Below, one piece after another: positions 18,635-27,543 of a stretch of DNA of 64,000 nt (positions are counted from its first letter, which is position 1; the number at the start of each line of letters is the position of its first letter). The notes beneath the pieces were generated by a model. That model was not told the DNA's origin, did no database searches, and worked only from the letters and a program-made list of their open reading frames with translations. The DNA is from Bradyrhizobium sp. CCGUVB1N3 (GTDB lineage Bacteria; Pseudomonadota; Alphaproteobacteria; Rhizobiales; Xanthobacteraceae), in assembly GCF_024199925.1 (NCBI RefSeq), contig NZ_JANADR010000001.1, positions 2,790,001-2,854,000 on the forward strand, in the 5' to 3' direction. The position numbers were made by a program, and so were the translations under genes.

Positions 18635-19756
18635 ATGGCCGCCAATCTCACGTCCGTTGTGATGCAATTCCTGACTCCTGAAGTTCTGTCGCAAATCGCT
18701 TCATTCCTTGGAATCGATCGAACCACAGCCCAGAAGGCAACAACCGGAGCTGTCCCGTCACTGCTGGCCGGGCTGGCAGACCTTGTCGGAACTCCTGCTG
18801 GAAGCAATCAATTGTCAAAGCTGCTGTCCCAACAGCAAACCGGCTCTCTTGCAGATATTTTGCGCAGCGCGGGTCCTGACCGACTGGCCGAGAGCGGGTC
18901 GGGCATGCTGTCCGAATTGTTCGGCGCCGGAACAATGGGGACCATGGCCCAGGCCGTTGGAAAGTTTGCCGGCCTAGGCGATGGCGGCGGAAAGTCGCTG
19001 CTCAGCATCCTCGGCCCGATCGTGCTGGGCGCGCTGGGGCAGCACCAGCGCGAGGCTGGTCTCGATGCAAACGGTTTGGCATCGCTGCTGCGCTCGCAGA
19101 AGGACCAGATTTCCGCGGCCATCCCGGCAGGCCTTGCCAATCAGCTCAGCGCTGCGGGTCTGATCGACCAGGCAGGAGCCGGAGTGCGCAGCGGGATGGC
19201 TGCTGCCTCCGCCGCAGGAAGTAGAGTCGCGAGCGCAACCGAACGGGCGAGTTCCGCTTACGCAACAGCCACCAAGACCACTCAATGGCCCTATTGGCTC
19301 GCCGCCCTGGTCGTCCTGGGGGGCCTGGCATGGTACGCATTCGACCGTCCCGGCCAGCAGACGGTCGCTGAGCAAACCGCTCCCGCGCGGCCCACCACCG
19401 CCACAGTGGGCATGGCACCTCCGAACCTGACCGTCGACGGTGTGAACCTGGCCAGCCAGGTCAACACGACGATCGACTCCTTGAAGTCAGCGCTTCCGAG
19501 CATCACCGATGCCACCGGGGCGCAGGCGGCTCTGCCAAAAATCAACGCGGCAATATCGCAACTCGACGACGTCGGCACACGCGCGGCGAAGCTCACACCC
19601 GAAGGACGAACTGCGCTCGCCAAACTGATCGCCGCCGCAATGCCGGCCATCAACCAGATGTGCGACAAGGTCATGGCGGCTCCCGGCGTCGGGCCGATCG
19701 CGAAACCGGCGATCGACGATCTCAAAGCGAAGCTCGATTCGCTGGCTCGCGTTTGA
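18635..19756 (+). CDS. DUF937 domain protein with one membrane segment
   Basis: From the ATG at 18635, preceded by GGAGAG, the product is 373 residues. The N-terminal ~170 residues match the DUF937/YidB-like pattern (LSQIASFLGIDRTTAQKA, AVPSLLAGLADLVGTP, LLSILGPIVLGALG). A Ser/Ala-rich linker leads to a single membrane helix (WPYWLAALVVLGGLAWYAF, near residue 220). A C-terminal helical domain of about 110 residues follows (NTTIDSLKSALPSITDATGA). This suggests a cytoplasmic DUF937 domain tethered to the inner membrane with a periplasmic helical domain. The function is not known. The next gene on the same strand may be related. Confidence 0.8.
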   Translation: MAANLTSVVMQFLTPEVLSQIASFLGIDRTTAQKATTGAVPSLLAGLADLVGTPAGSNQLSKLLSQQQTGSLADILRSAGPDRLAESGSGMLSELFGAGTMGTMAQAVGKFAGLGDGGGKSLLSILGPIVLGALGQHQREAGLDANGLASLLRSQKDQISAAIPAGLANQLSAAGLIDQAGAGVRSGMAAASAAGSRVASATERASSAYATATKTTQWPYWLAALVVLGGLAWYAFDRPGQQTVAEQTAPARPTTATVGMAPPNLTVDGVNLASQVNTTIDSLKSALPSITDATGAQAALPKINAAISQLDDVGTRAAKLTPEGRTALAKLIAAAMPAINQMCDKVMAAPGVGPIAKPAIDDLKAKLDSLARV

Positions 19757-19761
19757 GATTT

Positions 19762-19797
19762 CTGAGCGCGGAGACACTGGACTGTCGCCGCGCTCAG
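19762..19797. terminator. Hairpin after DUF937 gene
   Basis: CTGAGCGCGG (19762-19771) pairs with CCGCGCTCAG (19788-19797), a perfect 10-bp stem with a 16-base loop, directly after the stop codon. There is no T-run, so termination may be partial. Confidence 0.5.
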
Positions 19798-19837
19798 ATC
19801 GGCTTTCACACGGCGGATTGTGTCAGGGAGTGGATCT

Positions 19838-20332
19838 ATGGCTGACAAAGCAAGTTTCACGAAGGACGAATGGGCCTTGCTCTTGAGAAGTCCAATGAAT
19901 GCAGGGATCGCCATCACAGCGGCTGAACCGAGCGGCTTGTGGGGCCTGCTCAAGGAGTCGTTTGCGAGTGGCGCGGCGCTGAGCCAGGCGGCCACAGACC
20001 CCAGCGCCAACGCATTGGTCAAGGCGGTGGTTGCGGATTTCACGACCGGCGACGGCAGAGGCGTGGCTCGCGATGGATTGAAAGCCGAACTCGCGAACAG
20101 CAAGCCGGCGGAGGTCAAAACCAAAGCCATCGACTCGCTGCGGCAAGTCTCGGCGATCCTCGCAGCCAAGGCGCCCGGTGACGCCGCGGCGTTCAAGGAT
20201 TGGCTCCGCCAGGTCAGCCAGAAGACGGCCGAGGCTGCATCTGAGGGTGGAGGCCTGTTTGGCGGCGGCGTCCTGGTCAGCGACGCCGAGAAGGCAACGC
20301 TTGGCGAAATCTCGGCCGCGCTCGGCGCCTGA
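19838..20332 (+). CDS. Uncharacterised 164-residue protein
   Basis: The ATG at 19838 follows AGGGAGTGG, so it is preferred to an in-frame GTG at 19820. The product starts MADKASFTKDEWALLLRSPM and is mostly helical, Ala-rich and soluble, with a glycine stretch near the end (EGGGLFGGGVLVS). I recognise no enzyme motif. Same-strand proximity (81 bp) to the DUF937 protein suggests a shared role. It is closed by a strong hairpin. Confidence 0.75.
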   Translation: MADKASFTKDEWALLLRSPMNAGIAITAAEPSGLWGLLKESFASGAALSQAATDPSANALVKAVVADFTTGDGRGVARDGLKAELANSKPAEVKTKAIDSLRQVSAILAAKAPGDAAAFKDWLRQVSQKTAEAASEGGGLFGGGVLVSDAEKATLGEISAALGA

Positions 20333-20373
20333 TCGCGGCCGACACCGAAGGTTGCCTGCCTGCTGACGCGAAA

Positions 20374-20400
20374 CGCCGGAGCGGTCATCCCGCTCCGGCG
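20374..20400. terminator. Bidirectional terminator-like hairpin
   Basis: CGCCGGAGCGG (20374-20384) pairs perfectly with CCGCTCCGGCG (20390-20400) around a 5-base loop. It sits between the convergent ends of the 164-residue gene and the aldehyde dehydrogenase gene. It lacks a clear T-run. Confidence 0.6.
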
Positions 20401-20424
20401 CCCGCAATTGCGTTCGCGAAAGGC

Positions 20425-21855
20425 TTATGCCGCGTTGAAGCCGGCGACCGCCTTCACCTCGAGGAAGTCCTCGAGACCGTACTTGCCCCACTCGCGGCCG
20501 TTGCCGGACTGCTTGTAGCCGCCGAACGGCGCACTGCGATCGTTGGGCACGCCCTGGAGGTTGACGTTGCCGGCGCGGATCTGGCGGGCAACGCGCTTCG
20601 CGCTCTCCACCGTATCGGCCGAGACGTAGCCCGCGAGGCCATAGGGCGTGTCGTTGGCGATCTGCACGGCATCGGCTTCGTCCTTGGCGCCGATGATGGT
20701 CAGCACCGGTCCGAAAATCTCCTCCTTCGCGATCGTCATATCGCTGGTGACGTCGGCGAAGATGGTCGGGCGAACGTAGAAGCCCTTGTTGACGCCCTCG
20801 GGCAGGCCCGGCCCGCCGGCGACGAGCGTTGCGCCCTCGTCGATGCCCTTCTTGATCAGCGCCTGGATCTTGTCCCACTGGCCGCGGTTGACGACCGGGC
20901 CGATGGTGGTGCCTTCACCGCGCGGATCACCCGCCTTGGTCTTGTCGGCCACCGCCTTCGCGATCGCGGCCACTTCCTTCATCTTGGACAGCGGCACGAT
21001 CATGCGCGAGGGCGCGTTGCAGGACTGGCCGGAGTTGTTGAACATGTGCATCACGCCGCCGGTCACCGCCTTCGTGAGGTCGGCGCCTTCGAGGATGACG
21101 TTCGGCGACTTGCCGCCGAGCTCCTGGCTGACGCGCTTCACGGTCGGGGCTGCGCGCTTGGCCACATCGATGCCGGCGCGGGTCGAGCCGGTGAAGGAGA
21201 TCATGTCGACATCCGGATGCTCGCTCATGGCGGCACCGACCTCGGGGCCGAGACCGTTGACGAGGTTGAACACTCCCTTCGGCACGCCGGCTTCATGGAG
21301 GATTTCCGCGAAGATCAGCGCCGAGGTCGGCGTGAACTCCGACGGCTTCAGGATCATGGTGCAGCCGGCGGCGAGCGCGGGTGCCACCTTGCAGGCGATC
21401 TGGTTGAGCGGCCAGTTCCAGGGCGTGATCATGCCGACCACGCCGACCGGCTCGCGCAGCACCATGGCGGTGCCGACCGGCTCCTCGAAATGATAGTTCT
21501 TGAGCACGTCGAGCGTGGTCATGAGGTGGCCGAGGCCGGCGCCGGCCTGAAGCTTCTCCGCCATCGGCAGCGGAGCGCCCATCTCGTCGGATACGGCGGC
21601 GCCGATCTCCTTGAGACGGCCCTTGTAGATCTCGATGACCTTGGAGAGCAGCGCGACGCGCTCCTCGCGGCTGGTCTGGGAATAGGTGACAAAGGCGCGC
21701 TTGGCGGCAGCGACGGCCTTGTCCACGTCGGCCTTGGAGCCGAGCGCAACCTCATACATCGCCTCTTCCGTCGCCGGATTGACGACCGGCGTCGACTTCT
21801 TCACGGCGGGATCGACCCAGGCGCCGTCGATGTAGAATTGCATGCGATTGACCAT
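20425..21855 (-). CDS. NAD(P)-dependent aldehyde dehydrogenase
   Basis: From the ATG at 21855 the enzyme is 476 residues. It has the cofactor region (GVVGMITPWNWPLNQIACK), the catalytic Glu (SQELGGKSPNVIL) and the catalytic Cys (NNSGQSCNAPSRM), all at usual family positions. It oxidises an aldehyde to an acid; the substrate class is not evident. The longer frame to 21999 adds 48 residues of poor character and is rejected. It stands alone, 208 bp from the E1-like gene on the same strand. A role in 2-ketoglutarate semialdehyde oxidation for sugar-acid catabolism is possible but unsupported. Confidence 0.9.
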   Translation of the reverse strand: MVNRMQFYIDGAWVDPAVKKSTPVVNPATEEAMYEVALGSKADVDKAVAAAKRAFVTYSQTSREERVALLSKVIEIYKGRLKEIGAAVSDEMGAPLPMAEKLQAGAGLGHLMTTLDVLKNYHFEEPVGTAMVLREPVGVVGMITPWNWPLNQIACKVAPALAAGCTMILKPSEFTPTSALIFAEILHEAGVPKGVFNLVNGLGPEVGAAMSEHPDVDMISFTGSTRAGIDVAKRAAPTVKRVSQELGGKSPNVILEGADLTKAVTGGVMHMFNNSGQSCNAPSRMIVPLSKMKEVAAIAKAVADKTKAGDPRGEGTTIGPVVNRGQWDKIQALIKKGIDEGATLVAGGPGLPEGVNKGFYVRPTIFADVTSDMTIAKEEIFGPVLTIIGAKDEADAVQIANDTPYGLAGYVSADTVESAKRVARQIRAGNVNLQGVPNDRSAPFGGYKQSGNGREWGKYGLEDFLEVKAVAGFNAA

Positions 21856-22063
21856 TGTGAACCTCTTCTTTTCGCAAATGGAGGGGGCGTTTCGGCAGGC
21901 ATCCTTGCACGAAAGCCGGGGGAGTTGAACCCGCCCCCATGCTTGACCTGCGATGCGGCGGACGCGCGGGAATATGATCGCGGACCGCCGTCGTGGCAAG
22001 GTCCCTCAGCCGGCATTCCAGGGCGGCGGTCTTGGTTGCCTATGACGGCCTAGGTTACTTCCG

Positions 22064-24427
22064 TCACACCGCCATCTTCCGATGCAGCACTGGCGCACCG
22101 GTGGTGAGGCTTTCGGCCGCATCGATGATGGCGTTGGCATCGAGCCCATGGTGGCGATAGAGGTCGGCGATGGTGCCGGTCTGGCCGAACTGCTCGACGC
22201 CCAGTGCCTCGACTCGGTTGCCGCGGACGCTGCCGAGCCAGCCGAGCGTGGCCGGGTGGCCGTCGATCACGGTCACGAGACCGCAATCGCGCGGCAGCGG
22301 TGCCAAAAGCTTCTCGATATGGCTCAAATGCTGCACGCCGCGGCGGTCGCGACGCAATTTCCGCGCGGCGGTCCATCCGGCATGCAGGCGATCCGCCGAA
22401 GTAATCGCAAGCAGGCCGACGTCGCGACGGCTCTCGCCGATGAAGCCGGTCGCCTCGATCGCCTCCGGCGCCACCGCGCCGGTATAGGCGATCACGACTT
22501 CGGCATTGGGGCCCGGCTTGCGTAGCCAATAGGCGCCGTCGGTGATGCCCTGCGCGAGCTCGGCCGTCATGATCCGCTGCGCCTGCTCGATGGTGCGCGT
22601 CGACAGACGCAAGTAGACCGAGCCGCCCTCGCCCGCGTCGCGCTGCATGTGGTCAAACCCCCAGCCCATGATCACGGCGAGTTCGTCGACAAAGGCCGGC
22701 TCGAACGATGAGAGCCCGTCCTGGGCCATGCCGATCAAAGGCGTTGCGATCGACTGATGCGCGCCGCCTTCGGGTGCGAGCGTGATGCCGGAGGGCGTCG
22801 CCGCCACCATGAAGCGAGCATCCTGATAGCAGGCGTAGTTCAGCGCATCGAGGCCGCGCTCGATGAAGGGATCGTAGAGCGTGCCGACCGGCAGCAGCCG
22901 CTCGCCATTGATCTGGTGCGAGAGACCCAGGGCCGACATCATGATGAACAGGTTCATCTCGGCAATACCGAGTTCGAGATGCTGCCCCCTAGGCGATGCA
23001 TCCCAGTTGAAGGTCGATGGAATTTTCTCGCTGCGGAATAAATCCGCTTTTTCGGCGCGTGCAAACAGGCCGCGGCGATTGACCCAGGGACCGAGATTGG
23101 TCGAGACGGTGACGTCGGGCGACGTCGTCACGATGCGCTTTGCAAGCTCGCTGTCGCTGCGCGCGACCTCGTTCAGCACCAGTCCAAAACCCTGCTGGGT
23201 CGACATCTGCGCCGACGGCTTGAAAGTGAGCTGAGAGGGAACCTCGACGACGGGCGCGGTCAGCCGGCGGCCGTCCTGGTTGAAGGGCACGCGCGCGAGG
23301 AAGGCTTCGAGCCCGGCAGCATCCTGCGCCAGGCCTTCGAACTTGTCCCACTCATGTCCAGGGCGAATGTTCTGGGTGCTGCGAAACTTCTCCATCTGCG
23401 CGACCGTCATCAGGCCGGCATGGTTGTCCTTGTGGCCCTGGAACGGCAGGCCGACGCCCTTGATGGTGTAGGCAATGAAGCAGACCGGGCGATCGTGATC
23501 GATCTTTTCAAACGCCTCCAGCATGCTCGCCATGTCGTGGCCGCCAAGGTTCGACATCAGTGCCAGCAGCTCATCGTCGCTGCGACGATCGATCAGCTTG
23601 GTGATCGGCCCCTGGTCGCCGATCTCGTCATGCAAGTGCTTGCGGAAGGCCGCGCCGCCCTGGAAGCAAAGCGCCGCGTAGAGCGCGTTCGGGCAGTTGT
23701 CGATCCACGCTTTAAGCGCTTCGCCACCGGGCTCGGCAAAAGCCTCGCGCATCAGCCGGCCGTATTTCACGATCACCACGTCCCAGCCGAAATTGCGGAA
23801 CATGGTCTCGAACTTTTCCCAGAGCCCCTCGCGCACGACGGCGTCGAGCGACTGCCTGTTGTAGTCGACCACCCACCAGGTGTTGCGCAGGCCGTGCTTC
23901 CACCCCTCGGCCAGCGCCTCGAAAATGTTGCCCTCGTCCATCTCGGCGTCGCCGACCAGCGCGATCATCCGCCCTTCGCTGCGATCCTTCATCCAGCCAT
24001 GCGACTTGACGTAGTCCTGCACCAGCGAGGAGAACAGCGTCTGCGCGACGCCGAGGCCGACCGAGCCGGTCGAGAAATCGACGTCATCGATATCCTTGGT
24101 GCGCGAGGGATAGGACTGCGCGCCCTTGAAGCCGCGAAAATTCTCCAGCTTCTCGCGGGTCTGCCGACCGAACAGATACTGGATGGCGTGGAACACCGGG
24201 CTCGCATGCGGCTTCACCGCGACGCGATCCTCAGGTTTCAACACGTGGAAATACAGCGCCGACATGATGGTCGCGAGCGAGGCCGAGGAGGCTTGATGGC
24301 CGCCGACCTTCAGGCCATCCGCGTTGGCGCGGACATGGTTGGCATGATGGATGGTCCAGGACGACAGCCAAAGCACCTTGCGGGCGAGCGCGGACAATGT
24401 GTCGAGGCGAGCAGAATCAACGGGCAT
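22064..24427 (-). CDS. Homodimeric pyruvate-dehydrogenase-E1-like enzyme (transketolase superfamily)
   Basis: The 787-residue protein has the thiamine-diphosphate site in AceE-like form: LVGDAEMDEGNIFEA with GDA in place of the usual GDG, then VVDYNRQSLD. A pyrimidine-domain half follows (GQHLELGIAEMNLFIMMSALG, YDPFIERGLDALNYACY). It is about 100 residues shorter than AceE of E. coli (887) and resembles MdeB, the 2-ketobutyrate dehydrogenase E1 homologue of Pseudomonas. The start at 24427 follows CCGGAG. No E2 or E3 gene is near. A divergent Lrp-type regulator 132 bp away mirrors the mdeR-mdeB arrangement, which suggests a 2-keto acid from amino-acid breakdown. Confidence 0.85.
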   Translation of the reverse strand: MPVDSARLDTLSALARKVLWLSSWTIHHANHVRANADGLKVGGHQASSASLATIMSALYFHVLKPEDRVAVKPHASPVFHAIQYLFGRQTREKLENFRGFKGAQSYPSRTKDIDDVDFSTGSVGLGVAQTLFSSLVQDYVKSHGWMKDRSEGRMIALVGDAEMDEGNIFEALAEGWKHGLRNTWWVVDYNRQSLDAVVREGLWEKFETMFRNFGWDVVIVKYGRLMREAFAEPGGEALKAWIDNCPNALYAALCFQGGAAFRKHLHDEIGDQGPITKLIDRRSDDELLALMSNLGGHDMASMLEAFEKIDHDRPVCFIAYTIKGVGLPFQGHKDNHAGLMTVAQMEKFRSTQNIRPGHEWDKFEGLAQDAAGLEAFLARVPFNQDGRRLTAPVVEVPSQLTFKPSAQMSTQQGFGLVLNEVARSDSELAKRIVTTSPDVTVSTNLGPWVNRRGLFARAEKADLFRSEKIPSTFNWDASPRGQHLELGIAEMNLFIMMSALGLSHQINGERLLPVGTLYDPFIERGLDALNYACYQDARFMVAATPSGITLAPEGGAHQSIATPLIGMAQDGLSSFEPAFVDELAVIMGWGFDHMQRDAGEGGSVYLRLSTRTIEQAQRIMTAELAQGITDGAYWLRKPGPNAEVVIAYTGAVAPEAIEATGFIGESRRDVGLLAITSADRLHAGWTAARKLRRDRRGVQHLSHIEKLLAPLPRDCGLVTVIDGHPATLGWLGSVRGNRVEALGVEQFGQTGTIADLYRHHGLDANAIIDAAESLTTGAPVLHRKMAV

Positions 24428-24505
24428 GGCAATGCTCCGGAAAATGATGGCCCATGATACGCCTGCGGAGGGGCGCAAAATTCTCAATTTTTCGCGCTAT
24501 GCCAG

Positions 24506-24515
24506 CCAATATTGG
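24506..24515. promoter_or_regulatory. Candidate Lrp-type operator
   Basis: The perfect palindrome CCAATATTGG lies in the 132-bp region between the E1-like gene and the divergent Lrp gene. A half site CCAATA follows at 24525-24530. AT-centred palindromes at this position are usual for local Lrp/AsnC regulators. Confidence 0.4.
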
Positions 24516-24559
24516 GATACTTTACCAATAGATAGCCACTCCACACAGGTTTCATACCA

Positions 24560-25021
24560 ATGCCCGAGCTCGACGCCATCGACCGAAAGATCCTCGCCCT
24601 GCTCCAGACCGACAGCCGGCTGACCATGCAGGAGCTCGCCGACAAGGTCGGGCTGTCGGTCTCCCCCTGCCACCGCCGGGTCAAGCTTCTGGAGGAGCGC
24701 GGCGTCATCAGCCGCTACATCGCGACCGTCGACCAGAAGGCGCTGGGGCTGCATGTCAGCGTCTTCATCTCGATCAAGCTGGCACGGCAGAAGGAGGAGG
24801 ATCTCAACCGCTTTGCGCGAGCGATCTCGAAATGGGACGAGGTGCTGGAGTGCTATCTGATGACCGGCAACCGCGACTATCTCTTGCGTGTCGTCGCCGC
24901 CGACCTCTCGTCCTATGAAGCATTCCTTAAGAACAAGCTCACCCGGCTCGACGGCATCGCCTCGATCGAGTCGAGCTTTGCGCTGAGCCAGGTCAAATAT
25001 TCGATCGCGCTGCCGGTGTAG
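24560..25021 (+). CDS. Lrp/AsnC family transcriptional regulator
   Basis: The 153-residue protein has an N-terminal helix-turn-helix (LDAIDRKILALLQTDSRLTM, ELADKVGLSVSPCHRRVKLL) and a C-terminal RAM/AsnC ligand domain (VLECYLMTGNRDYLLRVVA). It is divergent from the E1-like gene and probably activates it in response to an amino acid. Length and domain layout are normal. Confidence 0.92.
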   Translation: MPELDAIDRKILALLQTDSRLTMQELADKVGLSVSPCHRRVKLLEERGVISRYIATVDQKALGLHVSVFISIKLARQKEEDLNRFARAISKWDEVLECYLMTGNRDYLLRVVAADLSSYEAFLKNKLTRLDGIASIESSFALSQVKYSIALPV

Positions 25022-25149
25022 CTCAGCCTCTGTCATAGTCTTGGTAGGCGCCTCGGGCGCGCGCGATGCCGGTGTGACGACGGTGTCACATGGGCGCAAC
25101 AAAGGCCGTCGATGGTCGTGCCCTGGCACCTCAGGGAAGAGAAGGACCC

Positions 25150-26070
25150 ATGACCGCAGCCGACCGTAGCGCCGATGCCGCCAAGCGCGAGCGCATCATT
25201 CAGGAAATGGCCGACAATCTGGACGAGGAGCTCGAACTCGAGCTTGACGACAGCCGCCTCGACGATCTGCTCGACGAGACAAACACCCTCCACCCGACGC
25301 TGGACCGCAGGGTCTATTTCAGAGAGCTGCTCCGCCTCCAGGGCGAGCTGGTCAAGCTCCAGGACTGGGTGCAGAACGAGAGGAAGAAGGTCGTGGTGCT
25401 GTTCGAGGGCCGCGACTCCGCCGGCAAGGGCGGTGTCATCAAGCGCATCACCCAGCGCCTCAATCCCCGCATCTGCCGGGTCGCGGCCCTTCCCGCGCCG
25501 AGCGAGCGCGAGCGCACGCAATGGTATTTCCAGCGCTACGTGACGCATTTGCCCGCCGGCGGCGAGATCGTGCTGTTCGACCGCAGCTGGTACAACCGCG
25601 CCGGCGTAGAGCGCGTGATGGGCTTCTGCAGCGACGAGCAGTACCAGGAATTCTTCCAGTCGGTGCCGGAGTTCGAACGGATGCTGATCCGCTCCGGCAC
25701 CATCCTGCTCAAATACTGGTTCTCCATCACCGACGACGAGCAGCAGTTCCGCTTCACCATGCGCATCCAGGATCCGCTGAAGCAGTGGAAGCTGAGCCCG
25801 ATGGATGTCGAGGCGCGCAGCCGCTGGGAGCAGTACACCAGGGCCAAGGAGACGATGCTGGAGCGCACCCACCTGCCGGACTCGCCGTGGTGGATCGTCG
25901 ATGCCGTGGACAAGAAGCGCGCGCGACTCAACTGCATCGCGCATCTGCTCAGCCAGATCCCGTACCAGGACGTCTCGCACGTGCCAGTGGTGCTGCCGCC
26001 GCGCGTCCGCAACCCCGACTATCATCGCGGGCCGATTCCGGCGGAGATGTACGTGCCTGCTAAATATTGA
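25150..26070 (+). CDS. ppk2: Polyphosphate kinase 2 family protein
   Basis: From the ATG at 25150, preceded by GGGAAGAGAAGGA, the protein is 306 residues, the usual PPK2 length. It has a Walker A loop (GRDSAGKGGVIKRI) near residue 90 and a Walker B/lid region (LFDRSWYNRAGVERVMGFC). The PPK2 Arg/Lys residues follow (FRFTMRIQDPLKQWKLSPMD). PPK2 enzymes use polyphosphate to phosphorylate nucleoside mono- or diphosphates. Class I (NDP) is likely from the Walker region, but the class cannot be fixed by eye. The next gene, 51 bp on, is an unrelated TAXI protein. Confidence 0.92.
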   Translation: MTAADRSADAAKRERIIQEMADNLDEELELELDDSRLDDLLDETNTLHPTLDRRVYFRELLRLQGELVKLQDWVQNERKKVVVLFEGRDSAGKGGVIKRITQRLNPRICRVAALPAPSERERTQWYFQRYVTHLPAGGEIVLFDRSWYNRAGVERVMGFCSDEQYQEFFQSVPEFERMLIRSGTILLKYWFSITDDEQQFRFTMRIQDPLKQWKLSPMDVEARSRWEQYTRAKETMLERTHLPDSPWWIVDAVDKKRARLNCIAHLLSQIPYQDVSHVPVVLPPRVRNPDYHRGPIPAEMYVPAKY

Positions 26071-26121
26071 CCGCGCCGGCCGCAGTCGCCGGCAACAGGC
26101 CTTCGGGATGAGGACCACGAC

Positions 26122-27543
26122 ATGCCCGTGCCGACCGATTTGAGTGTGAATAGTGGGACCCCGCTTCGCCGCCGCAATCGCTCCGGCCCGTGGCTCGCGC
26201 TCGCAAGCATTCTTTCGGCGGTGACGGTGGTTCTCGCGGTCGCCTATTGGGCCTGGCAGCCGGCGAGCTTGCGCATCGCCGTCGGCCCACCCGGCAGCGA
26301 CGACCAGACCGTGATACAGGCGCTTGCGAGGGCCTTCGATGCGAAGGGCGGTGCGATCCGGCTCGCGCCGATCGAGACCGACGGCACGTTGCAAAGCCTC
26401 AACCTGCTCGGCGCGGGCAAGACCGATCTTGCGGTGGCGCGCGGCGACCTCGACATGCCGCCTGATACCAATTCGGTGGCAATCCTCCGCAGGAGCCTCG
26501 TGCTGCTGTGGGCGCCGACGGGCCGCAAGGGCGCGGCGAAATCGAAGGTGACGGAGATCGCAGGCCTCAGCGGTCGCCGCATCGGCGTTGTCGGCCTCGG
26601 CGATGCCAACGTCATCCTGCTGCGGGTCATCCTCGCGGAGTCCGGCGTCAATCCACAGAAGGTAACGGTGGTGCAATTCGGCGCAGACCACATCTCCGAG
26701 ATGGCGCAGGATACCACGCTCGATGCCTTCATGACGGTCGGTGCGCTCGATGCCAAGGTGATCGCGGACACGATCGCCGCAACGGCGCGGGCGCGCGGCG
26801 AGCCGAAATTCCTCGGCATCGACGTCTCCGACGCCATTGCCGAGCGACATCCGCTCTATGAATCCGAGGAGATCCCCGCCGGTGCGTTCGGCTCCTCGCC
26901 GCAGCGGCCCGATGACAAGATCGACACCATCGCCGTCAACCACCTGATCGTGGCGCCGAGCTCGCTCTCCGAGGACGCCGTTGCGGCCTTCACCCGCGAG
27001 CTGTTCACGATCCGGCCGTCGCTCGCGAAGGAGTTGCCGGCTGTCAGTCACATCCAGAAGCCCGACACCGACAAGGATGCAGCGCTGCCGGCCCATCCCG
27101 GCGCGGCCGCCTACATCGACAGCAATGAACGCAGCTTCATGGACAAGTACAGCGACTACATCTGGGGTGCGGTGCTAATCCTCTCCGGACTCGGCTCGGT
27201 GGCCGCGTGGCTGCGTCACTATCTGAGACGGAACGAGCGCAAGCTGAACACGCTGCACCGCGACCGCCTGCTCGGCGCGATTGTAAGCGTGCGCGAGGCG
27301 GCGTCGCTCGACGAGCTGGCGGCCATGCAACGCGCGGCCGACGACATCCTGCGCGAGACGCTGATCTGCCACGAGGACGGCGCCATCGAGGATGGCGATC
27401 TTGCCGCTTTCGGGCTCGTGTTGGCGCAATTCCACCAGGCGATCGTCGACCGCCGCGCCGTGATCAACGGCGAGGCCGAAGGACATGCAAGGCCTGATGG
27501 TCCCGCACTTCAGCTTGCCTCTATCTCCACGGCTCCACGATGA
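26122..27543 (+). CDS. TAXI-family TRAP-type solute-binding protein with membrane anchors
   Basis: The 473-residue protein has an N-terminal membrane segment (WLALASILSAVTVVLAVAYWA). A TAXI/NMT1-like binding domain follows (LRIAVGPPGSDDQTVIQAL near residue 50), then a second hydrophobic segment near residue 345 (YIWGAVLILSGLGSVAAWL) and a cytoplasmic helical tail of about 100 residues. Ordinary TAXI receptors are about 320 residues and lack the tail. This form may therefore be membrane-tethered and may signal rather than transport. No TRAP permease lies nearby. Its end overlaps the convergent alcohol dehydrogenase gene by 23 bp. Confidence 0.85.
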   Translation: MPVPTDLSVNSGTPLRRRNRSGPWLALASILSAVTVVLAVAYWAWQPASLRIAVGPPGSDDQTVIQALARAFDAKGGAIRLAPIETDGTLQSLNLLGAGKTDLAVARGDLDMPPDTNSVAILRRSLVLLWAPTGRKGAAKSKVTEIAGLSGRRIGVVGLGDANVILLRVILAESGVNPQKVTVVQFGADHISEMAQDTTLDAFMTVGALDAKVIADTIAATARARGEPKFLGIDVSDAIAERHPLYESEEIPAGAFGSSPQRPDDKIDTIAVNHLIVAPSSLSEDAVAAFTRELFTIRPSLAKELPAVSHIQKPDTDKDAALPAHPGAAAYIDSNERSFMDKYSDYIWGAVLILSGLGSVAAWLRHYLRRNERKLNTLHRDRLLGAIVSVREAASLDELAAMQRAADDILRETLICHEDGAIEDGDLAAFGLVLAQFHQAIVDRRAVINGEAEGHARPDGPALQLASISTAPR

